Shown: positions 33,010 to 46,177, counted from the stretch's first letter. The stretch is 64,000 nucleotides of DNA from Inonotus obliquus (GCA_032164295.1 JAJHTX010000012.1:806001-870000), one strand, 5' to 3'. Notes: generated from the letters alone by a model not told the origin. Program-made: numbers and translations.

Positions 33010-33639
33010 TAGGGCTTGAAAGCATACGTATACGGATACGCGCGTAAGATTCACGTTCATTACGCATACGACGCGTACTTTACGACACCGTATTCTTCAT
33101 TTCCAAGCAGGGTACGGATACGCACCGAGCGTATACAGAATACGGTCGTATGTACGTTTGGAAAGAAGAATTCATAAGAAACAAAGAAAGATGCATCGAG
33201 AATTGTTGATCGGGGATGGTCTTGTGTCGCTCCGAGACGCTTAGTATGCTTGCTCTCGAGAATGGATGGATCCTCACCGATTTCACCGATTTGGTATGTC
33301 TTCCAGAAAGTTTCAAGCATTCAAATTGCCGGGGCCGGGTGAAGTCGGTATACGGGATGATTCCATACGCCATCGCACGTTTTGATGTCGGTTCCAAGAC
33401 TTATGGAAGGCATTTCCGTCATTTCTATGCTCCTCAACTCGGACGAACAAGCCGCAAACTGCCAAAGGAAGTAAGCACCTCTCCTAATATGACCGTAAGC
33501 CTATTCGCCGTATACAGTCGTTTACGCCTAAAGTTGAATTTCCTGATACGGAATGCGGTCCGTACAATACAGATCCGTAAAGTAAGTCCTCTGCCTCCAT
33601 ACGAGTACAGAGCATATCACGGTACGCTTGCGAGCCCTA
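33010..33639. mobile_element. hAT-like non-autonomous element, 630 bp
   Basis: Terminal inverted repeats start TAGGGCTTGAAAGCATAC at 33010 and TAGGGCTCGCAAGCGTAC at the complement of 33639 (15 of 18 match). It is flanked by a perfect 8-bp duplication CATGTCGG at 33002-33009 and 33640-33647. TAGGG termini and 8-bp duplications are hAT hallmarks. The subterminal parts are crowded with TACGGATACG / GTATACGG-like motifs in both orientations (for example near 33030, 33110, 33135, 33340 and 33510), which could be transposase binding repeats. The 159-codon ORF across it (33216-33695) has no transposase motif. Confidence 0.82.
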
Positions 33640-33647
33640 CATGTCGG

Positions 33648-34721
33648 TGTCACCACACTATAACGGCCATGGCCTCCCAATACACCCACATATGACGACG
33701 AAACAGTGATGCTCGGCGTGTGTACGAGTCCGAAAAGGTGCACCGGGAGAAGTAAGGCAATCAACAAATAGGGTTCTTTCCGAGGCGGCTTCATTGTGGA
33801 CCGATCGAGCTATGCGTAGCTGCGATGCCAAACTGGGACCAGGAGAAGTCGTTACAAGGAGCCTAAGTTGCATTGCTTTTTGTGGGATTGTATTCAGCGA
33901 TAAACGGAAGAAGCGGGTCAAATCGAGAAAATGGTGCTGAATCGGAGCACAAGCGCGAATCGTATGCAAACAGACCTATTCATTCATAGCGTCAGAAGTT
34001 GGAGTGCATGAATTTATTACTCTTCTCTTTCCTATCGTGGGCACGTACGCACCATTGTTCGCGTGTATAAAGATCAGAACAACCATTGCCTTTTGAAATG
34101 GAGCACCGTCTAATTGGGCACAGCGGTTCCCATCTCTTTATCTCTTTATCAACTATTTCGTCTTCTGATAAATATAAGTTTGATAATCAGTCGGTCCGAG
34201 GCGAAGACAGAGCACGCATTCAGGAACTCACCGGGCTGTCTATGGGAGGGAAATGCCCATCGTATGTTGTTACGCTATGTTGAAATATTACGCGCTTTGC
34301 GATGTTTATGTCCCGAAAACTGGTTGAGCGACTTGTGCGGATGCTTGATCACGAAAAGGCCACTGACCGTGCTTCGAGGTTCGCCATCTCCGACGGTTTC
34401 GGGAAGTCAATCTATTCTTCGACGCTCACCGTCCCGTTGTTGATTGTAGAGAAGAATAGTTATATTGAATAAACGTGAGAGGCATGTCCCTGAGTCACGT
34501 GTCGTTTTACTACACCTTTACAATGTAAATTTACAATGTAAATTACAAAATGGAAAAAGAAGGAGAGAAATGTCGATTCTAGCATATAAAAGCAGTATTT
34601 TCCTGATGAAATCACACTCATCATGACCACATTTCTAGCTGTTACACTAGTCTACTGGCAACCATGGTCTCCTTCTCTCGATAAAGACAACGCATTCAAG
34701 TTCCCTACGAGAAATCCGGCT
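33648..34721. other. Intergenic downstream of P450 G
   Basis: About 1.1 kb, no gene recognised. A duplicated palindrome TTTACAATGTAAA occurs twice around 34516-34542, and a TATAAAAG sits near 34585, but no ORF of merit follows on the plus strand. Confidence 0.4.
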
Positions 34722-37079
34722 CTACTTTGCCGAATGGATACCTTCTGCTTCTTGGCGAACTAACTCCGCTGCCTTGCCGGTACGCGGTACGATCTTACAC
34801 GGGAAGGGCTTAGGATGTCTAGACCGAGTATCATGATAGTTTCAGTTTTAGTCGCGAATAGTCACTTTCACAAGCTGTAAGTATAACATACATACCTTAC
34901 AAAGCTCTGCGTATACTCTTCATTAGGCATGATAGGTAAACCATTGCCATCGACGGCGTTTTCAATGTTGAATGCAGCAAGGATAGATGCTACACCAATG
35001 AAGATCTGCACTCATTCAGGTGGCATGGGCATAAGCATAGAATAACAGGATGATGTGAACGAGGACTTACAGAGTTCTCTGCGAAATACTTTCCAGGACA
35101 TACCCTATCGAGGAGCATATTGTGAGTGTAAATTAAGTAAAATACAACCCTATAAACTACCTTCTTCCAAATCCGAAGGCCAGCTGGTTTGCTTCCAAGG
35201 GTAGCTTTCTTCCTTCCTCGCGGAGCCATCGTTCAGGCATGAACTTGTTTGGTTCGGGATACTCATTCGGGTCCCTCGTCATGGCCCTGTATATACCGCG
35301 CTCGTATACACGTACTGCAAAGTCTATCCAGGGACTCACCAGACATTGGGCAAAACAATAGTACCAGCAGGAATATAAAACCCATCATAATTATCATCTT
35401 GTGAAGTGCTGTGAGCAACGGCTACACAAAGAACGTGAGGATGTCTGGAAGGAAAGAATCAATGCGAGCGGGTAAGCGGAACGTACCAAGAGGTGCAACA
35501 GGCTGGTATCTTGGTGGCTGCAAGTCAAGTTTCGAATAATATGACCAAATCGGCTTCGCACCTGAGAACTTCCTTACAGATAGCATTTATGTACGGCAAC
35601 TTCGATTTATCATTCATGGTTGGCAGTGTATCCTTGCCAACTACTTCATCTAGCTCTTTCTGTCCTCGTCTCATGGCTTCCGGATTGAGAAGCATGGCTA
35701 GAATGAACGTAAGGAGAGCCGAGATATCCTGCACGAAATCAGGTATATCATTCGGGATCCGTGATCACCGATGATATATAACTTACAGTATCGGCTCCAG
35801 CTGCGATGGACATAAGTAAAGAAACTAGCTGTGAGAATGCGAGAAAAGGGTACCAGTGTAAATAGTTCCCACGGTCTTTGCGATGAGGCCTTCATCCAGC
35901 GCTGCGCCTCTGGAATCAATTTTCCGCTCCAACAACTTGCTCGTTATTGATTCCGATCCTTGTCCGTCTGCCTGCGGTGGATGAGGAGTGGTGAGCTCCG
36001 ATGCCTCACTGCATGCAAGGGCAGCTCTTACAATTAGACCCTTCGCCATTTCAAAGGGCTCAGTGAGCAATCGCCTGGAAAGTCTACGCCCCCTTTTCGC
36101 GATGGCAAGAAACTCTGTGCCTGGGATCCATTCTGGAAGATATTTTACTGATTGCCATGAGAACGAGGCAGAGATCGTCGCCAGAAATACTTACATGCTG
36201 GTAGAGCATTGACAAGAAAGAACTTTTGCGATTCGGTCAAGGAATCCATAGCACTTTCGACAAGCTCAATATATGGATCCTTGCGTGGCTGGACTGGACC
36301 GAAGCATTAGCGATAACTTAGTGGGGCGTGAAAGATACTTTATCTGACCTTGATATCCATAACTGATCTTGACGATCAATTCACCTACAGTACTTCAGTT
36401 GCATCAGCTACGGGTACCAAGCACAGCTGGTGTATGCTCACTGTCTAATATGCTCGGCATACTTATCCGGTTCCTCAAGGATCGCTAAGAGCAGTCTCCG
36501 CGTACAATTTGTCTGGACTTCGTAGTAATCGGAAACCGCAGCCTGTTGGAAGAACCGGTGAAGTTGCTCCCGTGATTTCCGATGCTCGTCTCCGTATGGC
36601 ATTATGACTGTCAACCAATTCCATTCCTCGCTATCGGCGAACGTCAGAGCAGCGGAGATAAATGGATTGGATTCGACCCACAGTTCAACCATTGAGTTGT
36701 AGGGTCTCGTCGAATAGATGCTGCCGCGTTTGTCGAAAAGTTCGAGCGCGACATCATATGAATTGACGAATAGGTATCGCGTGCCAAAACACTGCACCAT
36801 TACGAGGTTGCCTGAAAAAATCGATCAGATCAGTACAGGTATGTATAGCGAACTATCCCGTAACTCACCGTATTGTTTGCTCCACTCGTATGCCTTCTCC
36901 CACTCGTTTGAATCGGGCATATCAAATATGTTTCCTATCAGCGGCAATCCTTTGGGTCCAGGAGGATATGGGTTGATAGCACAGCCGAATCGCCGTTGGA
37001 GCCATGGTCGAAGGTGGAACACATGCCATAAGAGAGATAGGGAGCATGTAAGGGCGACGGCCACCAATAGCGCCATCAT
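34722..37079 (-). CDS. Cytochrome P450 monooxygenase G
   Basis: Minus-strand, array-type 15-exon gene. It starts at one of two adjacent ATGs (37079 or 37076), giving the anchor MMALLVAVALTCSLSLLWHV, a basic stretch, and hinge PYPPGPKGLPLIGN. C-helix block is MPYGDEHRKSREQ (about 36560-36605). The I-helix micro-exon (35788-35800 region) gives AGADTDIS. K-helix EVLR ends exon 9 near 35570, and PERWLREEG follows. The haem motif is FGFGRRVCPGKYFAENS; the exon join uses an AG acceptor before GGTATG. It ends EAEGIHSAK at 34722. A TATAAA box reads leftward at about 37135-37140. ER-anchored haem monooxygenase by family; substrate unknown. It is the last member before the UPF3 gene interrupts the array. 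Confidence 0.88.
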
Positions 37080-37731
37080 CACGGGTGGATGCAATGAGAG
37101 ACTCTAAGTTGAGTAACTCCTCCAGTTCGCTATCTTTATACAGATGAAAAGCGAGGCACAATGCCCCACCCATCTTTGAAACTTGCATGCTGAGCATGCC
37201 GAGCAGGTGGAGCAACAATCACGCAAGGCCGCACAGACGGGACTCGTATTCTGGAGGGTTACACGCAACGAGGTTGCAGGTTGCCATTTGAAAGCCCCTC
37301 GTCTGCTAAAAAGGAGGATCAGCGCGGAATGGAAGATTGGCTTGCATCTCCGTTGGTCGAACATTCAATCACATTCAGCATAAAATGGATTAGGTGCGTC
37401 TTCAACTGCCACGAGGTCTGATCATCAGAAAATGTAAAATAACAGGGAGGCTGCATTGCATAAAATTGGAATGACACGCGAAGGTCAAGGGGGAGCGAGA
37501 AATACGCAAACGAAGACCCATTCACTGTCAAACGTGTGCAAGCGCTCTAAATGCCACCGGAATAGCTCAGAAGGCAGAGCGACGAGGTTCTGGCCCTCAA
37601 TACAGAGCACGAAGGGGAGACTATCCACAAAGCAATTCTCGTCCGCTCAAAAGCAGGGAAGGCGTGCCGTTAGTCCCGAGACCGAGGAATGCGTGGCGCG
37701 GGGGCGGTTGGAAGCAGGTCGAAATATGTGA
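37080..37731. other. Intergenic between P450 G and UPF3
   Basis: About 650 bp holding the P450 G promoter and the UPF3 3' flank. No further gene recognised. Confidence 0.5.
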
Positions 37732-39446
37732 TCACGAACCACTTGCGACGGGAGCACCTCCGCGCCCTCTTCCACGACCTCGTCGGCGTCCGCCTCGGCC
37801 CTCGGCCCGACCATCTCCATGTGGCACCGGTCCACCTGCACCTTGCTTAGTCCCAGACTCTATGGGAGCAAAATCTGATGTTGGTCCTTCCGGGCCTGCT
37901 ACAGGTGTGGGTCTAGCTAGGATTCCAGGCTTGTTTCCGTCCCGTGGAAGAGCTGGTAGTAACCCTATCAGAACGGGATGAGGTCAACTAAAGATATCGT
38001 GCAATAAGATTAAATGCATACCTGAAGTGGAATCAATTGTGCCCCCTGCAGACGGTGCAGTTTGACTCCTTGCACTGTCACCGCGCTTCCGACCACCGCG
38101 CGACCGTTCCTTTCCAGGACTACCTGGTACCTGGGGCTTCTCAACTTTCTCCTTATCTTTATCCGCGGGCTTCGATGCATCCTCGGCGGTTTCGCCGGCT
38201 TTCCTATCGCGTTCACGTTCACGCCGAGACTTGCGATCCGCCCCACCCCCAGGTAGAACACCCGCTCCAGCCAACGCGACAGCGAACTGGCGAGTTCCAA
38301 TTCCTGGGCGAGGCCGCCCTTCTTGCGCTGGCTCCTTAGCAACCTCTTTCGCTGTCGTAGCAGGTTGCGGGATTGGTTTCGCAGGTGGTTTCGCTATAAC
38401 TTTAGGGGGAGGAGCCGCCGTCGGTTCCTTTTCCTTGACCCTCTGTGCGGGATTTCCAAAGGCTCCTTCTCCTCTCTTGCCTCCGCGCCTATTCCTCTTA
38501 CCCTGGCCTGGTCTTGGTGGCCCTTCATCGCGATCACCTGGTACAATAACTTGCGCCTGCTTTCCTTTCTTTCGGCCTCCTAAATCCTCTTTGGTACGAT
38601 AGTGCGCATGTGCCTTAAGGATTGTCTCCTTGTCGCGTTGCGCCTGCTTTTCAGCCCTAAGTGCCTCGAGCAGAGGCGTAGTCTTTGGCTGCTCTGGTGG
38701 CTGAGAAGCCGCGACTATGGAATGGCGTGTCAGTTCTGCTCGGTATAGATGTAACATGCCAATGAAATCTCACCGAGCGCTTCCATTGTCTCCGCCTCAG
38801 AAGGCTTGGTAGTCGGAGCGTTGAGGGTAATAAGGTAGGATTTGTAGTCTTCGTCTAGGAGGACATATTTCAATTCGTGAGCGGCGCGAGAGGCTATTTT
38901 GTCACCTTGCTCTATGGTACCCATTCTTGAATCAAATTTCCGTTTGTCTGACGGAACCTTTTGGAAAGGCGCGAACTCCACCACAGCAATCGACTCGTTA
39001 CCTGAGAAAGATAAGCAGGGTACACAACAAGTGTGCGCATATAACTTACCAGATTTATCGCGAAAGACATGCCCGTCATATGCCTGGCCGAACGCTGCTA
39101 GCTGCTCTACACTGCGAAACGCGATATAAGCCCGCGAGGGTATATTCTCCTTGTTGACATTATGCCTATTCCACAGCATACAGGTCAGCCACAACCTAAA
39201 ATGCTAAAAGTGGAACACAGCCCACTTCTTTCTGATCTTTCCAGGATAAAATGCACGCCACGCAACAGTCTCCTCGTTGACCCATGGGTAAACGCTCTGC
39301 CAGAAAATGTCCTCCGGAAGATTAGGTGGCAGACGACGGACAACAGTCTTGAGTTTATCATTTGTCGATGGTTGTGTAGCTTGCGCCCTCTTCTCTGGAC
39401 GCGATTTATTTTTCTGCTTGCCCAGAGGTTCCGCCGTTGTCGCCAT
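37732..39446 (-). CDS. UPF3: Nonsense-mediated mRNA decay factor UPF3
   Basis: Five minus-strand exons, 39226-39446, 39050-39165, 38774-39001, 38022-38714 and 37732-37964, give 496 aa. The N-terminal Smg4/UPF3 RNP-like domain is clear (about residues 35-190): KTVVRRLPPNLPEDIFW, then NIPSRAYIAF and FRDKSGNESIAVVEFAPFQ, the family signature. The rest is a low-complexity Lys/Arg/Pro/Glu tail with RNRRGGKRG and, at the C-terminus, RGGRRRGRGRGRGG, consistent with RNA or exon-junction-complex binding. Family role: bridges the exon-junction complex and UPF2/UPF1 to trigger decay of mRNAs with premature stops. It is a housekeeping gene separating the G and H parts of the P450 array. The frame of the last exon is fixed by the junction at 38022/37964. 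Confidence 0.92.
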
Positions 39447-39835
39447 GGTTGGTCCACAGGATACAGTCACAATCCGTATGCGTGCGAACACTGAACTGTG
39501 AACAGGGGACAAGGAAGGAGCACGTGAAGATCACGAGACCTGACGCGTCTGGGCAGCAGTCGGAGCTCGAAATAATTTACAGACCAGACCTACATTGAAT
39601 TACTTCCATTTGCGGTAATTTGTGATGTGGTGTGATTCTCCTGCTACTCGTGGTTTCATTATCCCGACAAACATGGGGAAGACATAATATAATATAGTTT
39701 CCTGCGGATCGCACTAACAACCAAGGAGCTACACAGCGTATATATACACTACATAGGTATCCCTCAAACCGATAAATGGCTTACTTGAATCAGTAAGGAA
39801 ACCATTACAACGGACTATGTCTGGAGATGCAATCT
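39447..39835. other. Intergenic: UPF3 promoter, P450 H 3' flank
   Basis: About 390 bp. No TATA obvious for UPF3; TATATATACAC at about 39739-39749 is closer to P450 H's 3' side. Nothing else seen. Confidence 0.4.
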
Positions 39836-42100
39836 TCAGTCCGCAGCTTCGACTGAGTCACGGATGGTCTTAATGATCTCATCCGACCGCGGTATTATTG
39901 TGTACTTGAACGGCTTGACATGCCTGAATGCATCGCGAGTCAACTTTCAAAATGAGGGTAAACAGTAGAAATTACCTAATAAACTGAGAATTGTACTCGA
40001 CTTCGGGAGCGATTGGACATCCATTCTCATCGACCGCCTTTGTTATATTGAAGGCAGCGAGTAGAGATGAGATGCTGATGAATATCTGCATAATGATATG
40101 TCAATAATGCTTCCCAGAGACCGAGGGGATCTCACTGCTTACAGAATTCTCAGCGAAATCCATCCCCGGGCAAATACTTAGTAAGATCCACTATAAGGCA
40201 CGTCCTGAGTCAACTTGCAGAGAAGAAATTCTTACCGTCTTCCGAATCCAAAAGCGAATTTATTGATCTCCAATGGAGGTTCCTTCCCATCAGCCGCAAT
40301 CCAGCGTTCCGGAATGAAGTCATCGGGATTCTCGTATAACTTCGGATCCTTTGTCATAGCCCTTTGATAATATCCAGTGGAGATGTTAAGTGACTCGGAT
40401 AATGACACTGACGCATAAACGAACCAAATGTTGGCAAATACCGTGGCACCAGCAGGTATAAGGTATTCACTATATTCATCGTCTTCTTCCAGGGAATGGG
40501 CGACGCCTTTCAGTTGTTCAGTGAACATACACAGGGATGCGCTGAGGTATATCATACCTAATGGTCCGACGCATTGCCATCTGAATCACGCCAGGATTGT
40601 TCAGTTTGGTGCTGATGATAAGTTAGAGAGCACGCACCTCAAGCATTCCTTACACACGGCCTCAATGTATGGCAAACTTGGTCTGTCTGTAAATGACGGT
40701 AGATTGTTCTTCCCTATCACTCTATCCAGTTCATCTTGCGCTTTACGTTGAACTTCAGGGTGTAATGTCATAGCGAGGAGGAACGTCTGCATGGTGGACA
40801 CGGTCTATAACAGGAAGAATCAGCAAAGCATGAAATGATTGGACAAACGAAGCCCTACGGTGTCAGATGCACCTGGCAGTCAATGTCAGAACATCATTGT
40901 ATAGTGCTTTGATATTTGGAGGACGAACCTGCATACGTTGTCCCCGTAACCATTGAAATCAATGCCTCGTCATTGATAACCGGATCACCGGTTGAGTAGG
41001 ACTCCAAAAGTTTACTCGTCATTGAAGGTCGAGGCGGCCCACTTCGCTGCGAATCATCGTGAATAATCCGTAGACGACACTTTACTAACAGCTATGCTCA
41101 CCAGCTTCTCCATAGTTATATCGTGAGGCATCTTATACATACCCATTGAACTTTGGTATCCCCTTTTCGCAATCTTCTGGAAAGTAGCTCCCGGGAACCA
41201 ACAAGGCAAGTATCTCAACCAAGGAAATGCGTTCACTAGGAAGAAACCCTCTGCTGTGGTAAAGGCTTCCATGCCGTTCTCTGCGAGAGCGACAAGTGGA
41301 TCATCCTTCTCCGCGGCTATATACAAACGCATCAGATGAGGTCTGGAGCATAGGAAGGAAAGATCGCGAACCTTTGTGTCCGTATGCAATCATGAGAATT
41401 ATTTCTCCGGCGGAACTGTCCATGAATGAGCCCGAGGTATCAGGAGGATAGAGACTCAGAGCTCACTTACTGTCGAATAATCTCGAAGTAGTCATTCGGA
41501 GTCTTCAAAAGCTTTTCAAGCACCTTCTGAATCGACTGAGTCTGAATCTCGTAATAGTCCTCTACTGCAGAAGGATTCATAAATCGATGCATCAACTGCC
41601 TCGACCTTCTGACTACATCTCCGTAAGGCATCACAGCGGGAAACCAGCTCCTGAATCCCATCCTGCGAGGTCAAGGGTATTATAAACATAGAGAGTGGGA
41701 CAAACAATTCGAAGAACGTACAGCTCCATCATAACTATCCTGGGTCTCGAAGAATACTTTGCACCACGCTTCTCAAACAACTCAACCGCAGCTTCGTATG
41801 AGTTCAGAAATATGTATGAGGTACCAAATATGTTGAGATAGACCACAGGTCCTAGCATCCACGGCTTCAGCTACCTGAACGGATAAACGTCTGTAAATAC
41901 ACACCATAAGTCTCACCCCACCTCCGTGCTGCCTCCCACTGTTCAGTCTCCGGCATATCAAGGACATTTCCGATCAATGGCCATCCTTTCGGACCGGGTG
42001 GGAGAGGCGGTTTGTTGCGCTTTTGTCGCCATGAGTGCAGCAGCCGTATGCAGACAAGAGAACAGACAACCGCAGCTATGTCAGTGAGATATGAGGGCAT
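39836..42100 (-). CDS. Cytochrome P450 monooxygenase H
   Basis: Minus strand, 15-exon plan. Start MPSYLTDIAAVVCSLVCIRL (ATG 42100) gives the anchor, then SWRQKRNK and hinge PLPPGPKGWPLIGN. Exon 2 begins GPVVYLNIFG. C-helix block is MPYGDVVRRSRQ. The I-helix micro-exon (40862-40875) encodes GASDT rather than the GGADT/GGGDT of other sub-groups. K-helix ECLR is near 40640, and the PERF-like block is PERWIAADG. The haem motif is FGFGRRICPGMDFAENS (about 40150-40250). The tail HVKPFKYTIIPRSDE ends EAAD. A TATATATT box reads leftward at about 42146-42154, 46 bp from the ATG. From exon 3 to exon 12 it is nearly identical to J, introns included. ER-anchored monooxygenase by family; substrate unknown. 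Confidence 0.9.
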
Positions 42101-43076
42101 CGGGATAGGACGGAGTGAGGAGACGAGGGCGCATGCAGTTATTTCAATATATAGGGGTATGCTCTATCTCACGTCACAGAGTGACCCATCTATAGGACGC
42201 GGAGGAGTATGCATGGGTGGCATCAACCTGAAAGCCCGGGAGCAGTGAGAAGCCTGCGGTGGAGTTTTGCGCCACTTGATCACAGGGCAATGCTAGTTGC
42301 CTTTTTGTTCTGCTTCCCTAGAGAGCAATCACAAGATTGGATTCGTGCATCACTGTAGATACTTCCTCATTGGATAATCGCTGCGAAGTACACTCAGGAA
42401 GCACGAGCAGGAACTTGGCTTTCAAACAAACTTCTACCACTGTCGCGATGAAGAATAGAAAACACCCTCATGAGCCTAGAAAGAACCGAGTAGTAGATAC
42501 AACCCCGCACTCACGATGGGAGCAATCGACACCCTCAGTGATGGTAGTGGAGTCGGAATTGAAGCTATACAGGATGGAGATTTGGTGAGCGGCTAAGTTT
42601 GAAATTGTTGTTCCTCACTTGAACTTTTTCAGTACCACGTGATTTTCGCGTGATTTTCCGTTGATTTTCCGTCATTGCACGCGCGTTAAGGGCGATTCAA
42701 AGTTACGGCAAGCAGTAAGATTAAGGAAAGGGATACCATACAATTATCCCGAGAATCTTTATGTCAAGTAATTATGCTAGCTACTTACGTCATATTCCTA
42801 CGTCAGCAAGCTATGTCAAGCTCATGATATGATTGCATAATACCTTTCTTAGGTGGATTTATCTAGTAATGACAGCAACAACGTTTGCTCCTTAGGTCAA
42901 GACGTGGGGAACGCAACTTCATACATTAGTAACATAGAATTCCACGGATTACACTAACGACTAAGGGACTACAAATTGATGAATGACTGACTTGAAACAG
43001 TAAAAGGAAAGAAACGTTAATAGGTGAGTATCATGATGTCTCTTGAGATGCAATCACCATCTAGCACTCGATTCAT
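42101..43076. other. Duplicated intergenic spacer (H upstream / I downstream)
   Basis: About 975 bp without genes. It resembles the spacers upstream of I, J and K. The part at 42640-42730 (CACGTG..., then GGCGATTCAAAGTTACG followed by GTAAGATTAAGG) is the paralogue of the LINE insertion site at 52808-52881 and 59029-59065, without the LINE. Confidence 0.6.
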
Positions 43077-45339
43077 TCAGTCTGCAGCTTCGGCCGACTC
43101 ACGGACGGTCTTTATGATCTCATCCGAGCGCGGTGTAATTGTGTACTTGAACGGCTTGACATGCCTGAAAAAATTGTAAGTCGACCTGCTAAGTTAAAAT
43201 CGACAGCGGAAATCACCTAATGAGCTGAGAAGTATATTCAACTTCGGGAATGATTGGACATCCATTCTCATCGCTCGCCTTCCCTATATTGAAGGCAGCG
43301 AGCAGAGATGCGATGCTGATGAATATCTGCATAATGGTATGTCATTGATGTTTCACAGGATCCGACGAGGAACCACTGCTTACAGAATTCTCAGCGAAAT
43401 TCATCCCCGAGCAAATACTTAGTAAGATCTACTATAAGGAACGTCCCGCGCTGATCTTAAGGAAATATGTTCTTACCGTCTTCCGAATCCGAACGCGAAT
43501 TTATTGATGTCCAATGGAGATTCCTTCCCATCAACCGGCATCCAGCGTTCCGGGATGAAGTCGTCAGAATTCTCATATGACTTGGGATCCCTCGTCATTG
43601 CCCTTCGATAAGATCCAATGGAGACATTAAGCGACACAGAAAATGAGAATGACGTATCAACGAACCAAACGTTGGCAAATACTGTGGCACCGGCAGGTAT
43701 AAGATATCCATTATATTCATCGTCCTCTTCTAGGGAATGGGGAAGAGCTTCTGGATCTATCAGTAACTATACAGGAGAATGTGCCGGGGCATACCGTACC
43801 TAACGGTCCAACGCATTGCCATCTTGATCACGCCAGGATTGTTCAGGTTGAAGCTGATAGCGAGTTAGAGAACACGTACCTCAAGCATTCTTTACACACA
43901 GCCTCAATGTATGGTAAGCTTGGCCTGTCTGAAAAGGTCGGTAGGTTGCTCTGTCCTATCACTTTATCCAGTTCATCCTGCGCTTTGCTTTGGACTTCGG
44001 GGTGTAATATCATAGCTAGGAGGAAGGTCTGCATGGTGGACACGGTCTACCACAAAGAATCAGCGAAGCATGTAGCAGCTGGACAAGTGAAGTCCTACGG
44101 TATCAGAGGCGCCTGATAGTTCGAGTTAGGGCATTGTCATATAATAAATTTATGATTAGAGAACCAACCTGCATACAATGCAGCCGTAACCATTGGGATC
44201 AATACTTTGTCATTGATAATCGGATCACCGGTCGAGTATGATTCCAAGAGTTTACTCGTCATCGATGGTTGAGGTGACCCATTTCGCTACAAAATTTCGT
44301 GAACAATTCGCTGCCGAAAATACTTTACGGACATCCATACTCACTAGTTTATCCTTGGTTATTTCGTACGGCACTTTAAACAATTCCATTGAGCTTTCAT
44401 ATCCATTTTTCGCTATCTTCTGAAAGCCAACTCCTGGGAACCAAGAAGGCAAGTATCTCAACCAAGGAAACGCGTTCACCAGGAAGAAACCCTCCGCTAC
44501 TGCGAAGGCTTTCATGCCTTTCTCCCCGATTGTAACCAACGCGTCACCCTTCTCAGCGGCTGTAGAACAGTGCATAAAGTATAAAGGCCAGGAACATTAG
44601 ATGGATATGATCGCGCACCCTTGTGTCCGTATGCAACCATGAGAATCGTCTCTCCTGCGGAACTATTCTCATATGAGGTGCGACATCAGTGAAGTAGACG
44701 AGTCCACTGACAATCGAATAAACTCGTAATAACCATCTGGATCGCTCAACAGCCTTTCAAGCATCTTCTGAGCCGATTGGGTTTGAAGTTCGTGATAATC
44801 CTCCACTGCGGAGGGACTCATAAATCGATGGATCAACTGTCTCGACCTTCTGACTACATCTCCATAGGGCATCACAACAGGCGACCAGCTTCTGAATCCC
44901 ATTCTACGTACACAAAGTCATTAAAAATGAAGACTGAGGTAAGCAGAATAAAGAACATACAGCTCCGTCATGACTATCCTGGGTCTCGAAGATTACTTTG
45001 CACCACGTTTCTCAAATAACTCAACCGCAGCTTCATACGAGTTCAGAAATATGTATGAGGTACCAAATATATTGAGATAGACCACAGGCCCTAGCATCCA
45101 CGGCTTCAGCCACCCGAACGGACAAGTTTTTGAAAATACATACCATAAGTCTCACCCCACCTCCGTGCTGCCTCCCACTGTTCAGTCTCCGGCATATCAA
45201 GGACATTTCCGATCAAAGGCCATCCTTTCGGACCGGGTGGGAGAGGCAGCTTGTTGCGCTTTTGTCGCCACGAGAGCAACAGCCATATGCAGACAAGAGA
45301 ACAGACGATCGCAGCCACATCAGTGAGATACGAGGGCAT
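43077..45339 (-). CDS. Cytochrome P450 monooxygenase I
   Basis: Minus strand, 15-exon plan, uninterrupted. Start MPSYLTDVAAIVCSLVCIWL at ATG 45339; hinge PLPPGPKGWPLIGN. C-helix block is MPYGDVVRRSRQ. The I-helix micro-exon (about 44100-44114) encodes GASDT, K-helix ECLR is near 43880, and the PERF-like block is PERWMPVDG. The haem motif is FGFGRRICSGMNFAENS, with Ser in place of Pro between the haem Cys and Gly. The FxxGxRxCxG pattern still holds, so activity is plausible. The tail HVKPFKYTITPRSDE ends EAAD. A TATATATG-like box reads leftward at about 45395-45405. It lies physically between H and J but is more divergent from either than they are from each other over most exons. Confidence 0.88.
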
Positions 45340-46177
45340 AGCAGGAAAGTGAAAGCAAGCAAGGAGACGCGGGCACATGCAGGTAATTCAGTATCATATA
45401 TAGGGACATGGCTCAGTTTTAACTCATGCCATGGGATGTCCGATTTGTGAGACGTGCGAGTATGCACAGATGGGATCACGATCGAGTCTTGCACCTATTG
45501 ATCGCAGGGCAATAATGCTAGTTTCCATTTTGATCTACTTTTCGAGCAATAACAAGACTGAGTTCGGGCATTGTGGTGGATAAGCTCTGGGCGTTATGAG
45601 TCGAGTTTATAAAGAAACTGGTACAACCGTCGCGACGAAGAATGCTGGAGCATACCACGAGCCGAAAACCTATAAAGAATCCTCAGTACTAATTGCGGGG
45701 GTTGCAGGGACTACAAAATGCGATCCTAATACTATTCGAAAAAGGAAATAAGCTGCACGTGGATTTCATGTCTTTTATGTCGTAGACAGCGTTCAGGGCG
45801 AGTCAGAATTACTTATGGTGGGTTAGTACGTACATACAAGGAAGGAAAGAGGCCAAACGATCCGCCGATTTGCCGATCTGCGCTTACGTCAACACTAGTA
45901 TCATGCATTCTTACGTCAAGAAGCTATGTCAGGCGGTTTGGTTAGTCACGCTGCTGACATCCCACGCTGCACAATACGTTTACTTACATGAATGGATGAA
46001 AATTCCGGGTTGCACGGCACGATAACGAGTTGTCGAAATGTGGGGAACACAACTTCATACAGTACATTCATATTTTCAAAGGTTTATCTCAAACTAGTAT
46101 CGGTTGACTTGAAACAGTACAGGGAAAGAAACCTTTATAGGTGACGACATCTGGAGATGTTCAAACACATGCTACAC
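45340..46177. other. Duplicated intergenic spacer (I upstream / J downstream)
   Basis: About 840 bp, no gene. Its I-proximal half shares the motif block GATCGAGTCTTGCACC (about 45480) with the spacers upstream of J and K, and its middle (GGCGAGTCAGAATTAC, about 45797) aligns with the LINE target region. Confidence 0.55.

Noticed and set aside
33216..33695. 159-codon plus-strand ORF
   Set aside because: It spans the interior and right end of the 630-bp hAT-like element, has no transposase or other motif, and crosses the target duplication.
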